Of a DNA stretch of 64,000 bases, positions 62,044 through 64,000 are shown piece after piece; position 1 is the stretch's first letter; each line of letters starts with the position of its first letter. Below the pieces are notes generated by a model. The model did no database searches. It saw only the letters and a program-made list of their open reading frames with translations, and was not told the origin of the DNA. The translations under genes were made by a program, and so were the position numbers. Source of the DNA: Ficedula albicollis (Eukaryota > Chordata > Aves > Passeriformes > Muscicapidae); the NCBI RefSeq assembly GCF_000247815.1, contig NC_021681.1:10666567-10730566 (forward strand), in the 5' to 3' direction.

Positions 62044-64000
62044 GGGCAGGCTCCTGCAGGGCCCTCCAGCAGCAGCTGCTGGGACATGCAGAGCCACAAA
62101 TCCCAAATTTGCTGCTCTTCCTGCCGTCCCTCTCCTCTCAACTCTCCGGGTGACCAAGTGCACCCTCTGAGACAGCAGAAGATTCATTTATGGCAGTTTC
62201 TCACGCAGCATTGCTTGCAAGGTATTATTTCTGTTAATTAAGCCTTTTGGCTGCTTGATATGCCAGAAAACTCACAATTTTCTACACTTTTCCCCCTGCT
62301 TTTGAGTTGCTGTATTTATTCAAGATGAAAGCCAGATGTTATATTAATAAGAGAGCTGCCTTTCCTATAGGGAAACATTCATCAGGGCAGAAGCAGACGT
62401 TGTAGCTTTGCTGTGAATTATTTAAATTCCTCCTTTTTTTTTTTTTCTTCTGAACAGGAAATCCAAGAAGATGTATTTGAAAGCAATAGTATTGTGACTG
62501 CAGAATAAAAGCCATTTGCCCTAATCCCTTTAAAAGCTTTAAATGGGGATTTAAAAAAACTGAAGTTTAAAAATGTTTAAATTTGAAGGAAAGAAAAATA
62601 TAAACCCAAAATACTGGGGAAGAAATGTTTGGATAATTTATATAGCAAATACTCTACAAATCCAACAACAGATAATTGCTATCAAACTAGCTGGGTTTTT
62701 TTTATATACCCAGTGGCAGTTGTTTTTCCTACAGAGGTTCTTCTCCCAAAGCCAGGGTTTTAGCAGAAATGGACCTAAATGACATTTTGCTTTATTCTGA
62801 AAAAGGACACATTCTAGAGAACATCTCCTCTGATATTGTGCTGGACAGGTACACTGTGATTATTTTCATCAGGAGGACTGGAGAATAAATCATTTGTGCA
62901 AACATAAACTTCCCCATGGCACTGCCCAGGTGGTTCTTGGGCTGTTTCTCACACCTGGGTTTGGCAGTGGTGCAGCTCTGCTGGCTGTGACTCCTGATCC
63001 AGTGCTGGAGGTGGGAAATGCTCAATTTGTGCCTATTTTTCCTCTCCTCCTCAAATTTCTCTTCACAGTGGCTGGAATGACACCCATAGAAAGAAGGAAA
63101 ATGCAGTGTTTTCTCAGTATTAAAATTCAACTGCAAATAAATGACACTTTTCATGGAAAAAATAGACTTTGCAACAGCCTCAGGCACTGCCCCACTCCTT
63201 GACTCTGCTGTTGTGGGCATGTTGCTCACACTTACTTGTGACCTGCATCTTTTCTAGTGCCAAACATGGCTAGAAATCTAACTTTAGCAGCATAACTTTT
63301 TAAACAAAGATCCAAGCTTCTCACACTTCCAAATAAACCCTTTGAAAACAGCTCTCCCATGTATAAGCCATAGTCTTTAATATTTAAATAAATTATGTAT
63401 ATATCAGAGATTTACGCATATTCGTAAAAATAATCATAGTCCTGAAACCTCATTTACCTAGTCTTGGAAAACTTTTTAAAGTTGTAATGAATTTATCTAC
63501 TTGTATAGAATGTTATATCTTTATTATTAAATATTTCCATTATGCCATTTCTAGAATATTTTTTAGAATCAATATAATCTGCTGTAAAAAATAAAAAGTA
63601 GTGGCATAGCTATTTGACAGAATGTGTTCCAGCTGAATGAGCTAATTAGCTTTTAATAATGAGATCCAGCCCATGGACTTACAAAGCAAGCTACTGGAGC
63701 CTAATGATTTCAAAAGCTATCACATTTACAAGTTAATGTAGTATAAATTATTCATGAGCATCTTATAAATAAGTGTAATAAGTTATTTGCAGGGCCATTG
63801 CTGCCTTAAAACCAGGGGCTTTTTTGTGATCCCGTATCCACCCTGGTTTTTGGTACCTTCACGTGAAGCTGCAGAAGTTGGGATGTTGACAGTCATTCAC
63901 TATTCCTTCAGCCCACCTCTCTGCTAAGCCCTCACAGTCCCCATGGTTTGGAGGTCAGCAGAAGCATCACAGGCACTTGGGGCAGTATCCAACTTTCTTG
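62044..64000. other. Single-copy DNA, no gene recognised
   Basis: A GC-rich shoulder of the minisatellite ends near 62160. A T-tract lies at about 62434-62447. A 145-codon minus-strand frame (62792-63229) overlaps a 102-codon plus-strand frame; neither is recognised. From about 63360 to 63800 the sequence is strongly AT-rich, with a 12-bp palindrome AGCTAATTAGCT at 63640-63651. Confidence 0.5.

Noticed and set aside
61281..62241. Open frames of 272-290 codons with an 11-residue repeat
   Set aside because: The 33-bp minisatellite unit is a multiple of three and free of stops in several frames on both strands; flanking residues differ and carry no domain.

Overview
The window looks like ordinary intergenic or intronic DNA from a bird, probably a songbird. 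The evidence is three 5'-truncated CR1 LINE fragments of the avian type (44868-45161, 53141-53390, 56351-56492), one solo retroviral LTR (26821-27303), AT-rich single-copy sequence between them, and no dense gene structure. The order-level assignment is inference; the CR1 type is the firm part. I recognise no protein-coding gene, exon, tRNA, rRNA or known ncRNA on either strand. The longest open frames (366, 290, 286, 282, 277, 272, 260, 241 and 202 codons) all lie inside two simple repeats whose unit or composition excludes stop codons. The remaining frames are 175 codons or less and show no domain I recognise.

Layout. 1-8.3 kb is single-copy AT-rich DNA with two short duplications and an (AT/AC) microsatellite. 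8.37-8.99 kb is a CCCTGT-type hexanucleotide array interrupted by an uninterrupted run of 354 C. 9-23.5 kb is single-copy with three short tandem duplications. 23,555-26,408 is a direct duplication of 1,427 bp in which I see one mismatch; each copy carries a perfect 19-bp AT inverted repeat. 26,821-27,303 is a solo LTR on the minus strand. 29.6-42.1 kb contains five further duplications, including a composite A-B-B-A-B array rich in CpG. 44.8-56.8 kb holds the three CR1 fragments and five more duplications. 61,384-62,043 is a 20-copy minisatellite with a 33-bp unit.

The main unusual signal is the number of short direct tandem duplications: 17 loci between 5.3 and 56.8 kb, with units of 22 to 1,427 bp, mostly exactly adjacent, and usually differing at only one to four positions. 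Most have no transposon hallmarks. They may reflect recurrent local tandem duplication in this genome, or partly false duplication from assembly. The 354-nt C run is very likely a sequencing or assembly product within a real hexanucleotide array. No new gene system could be supported.
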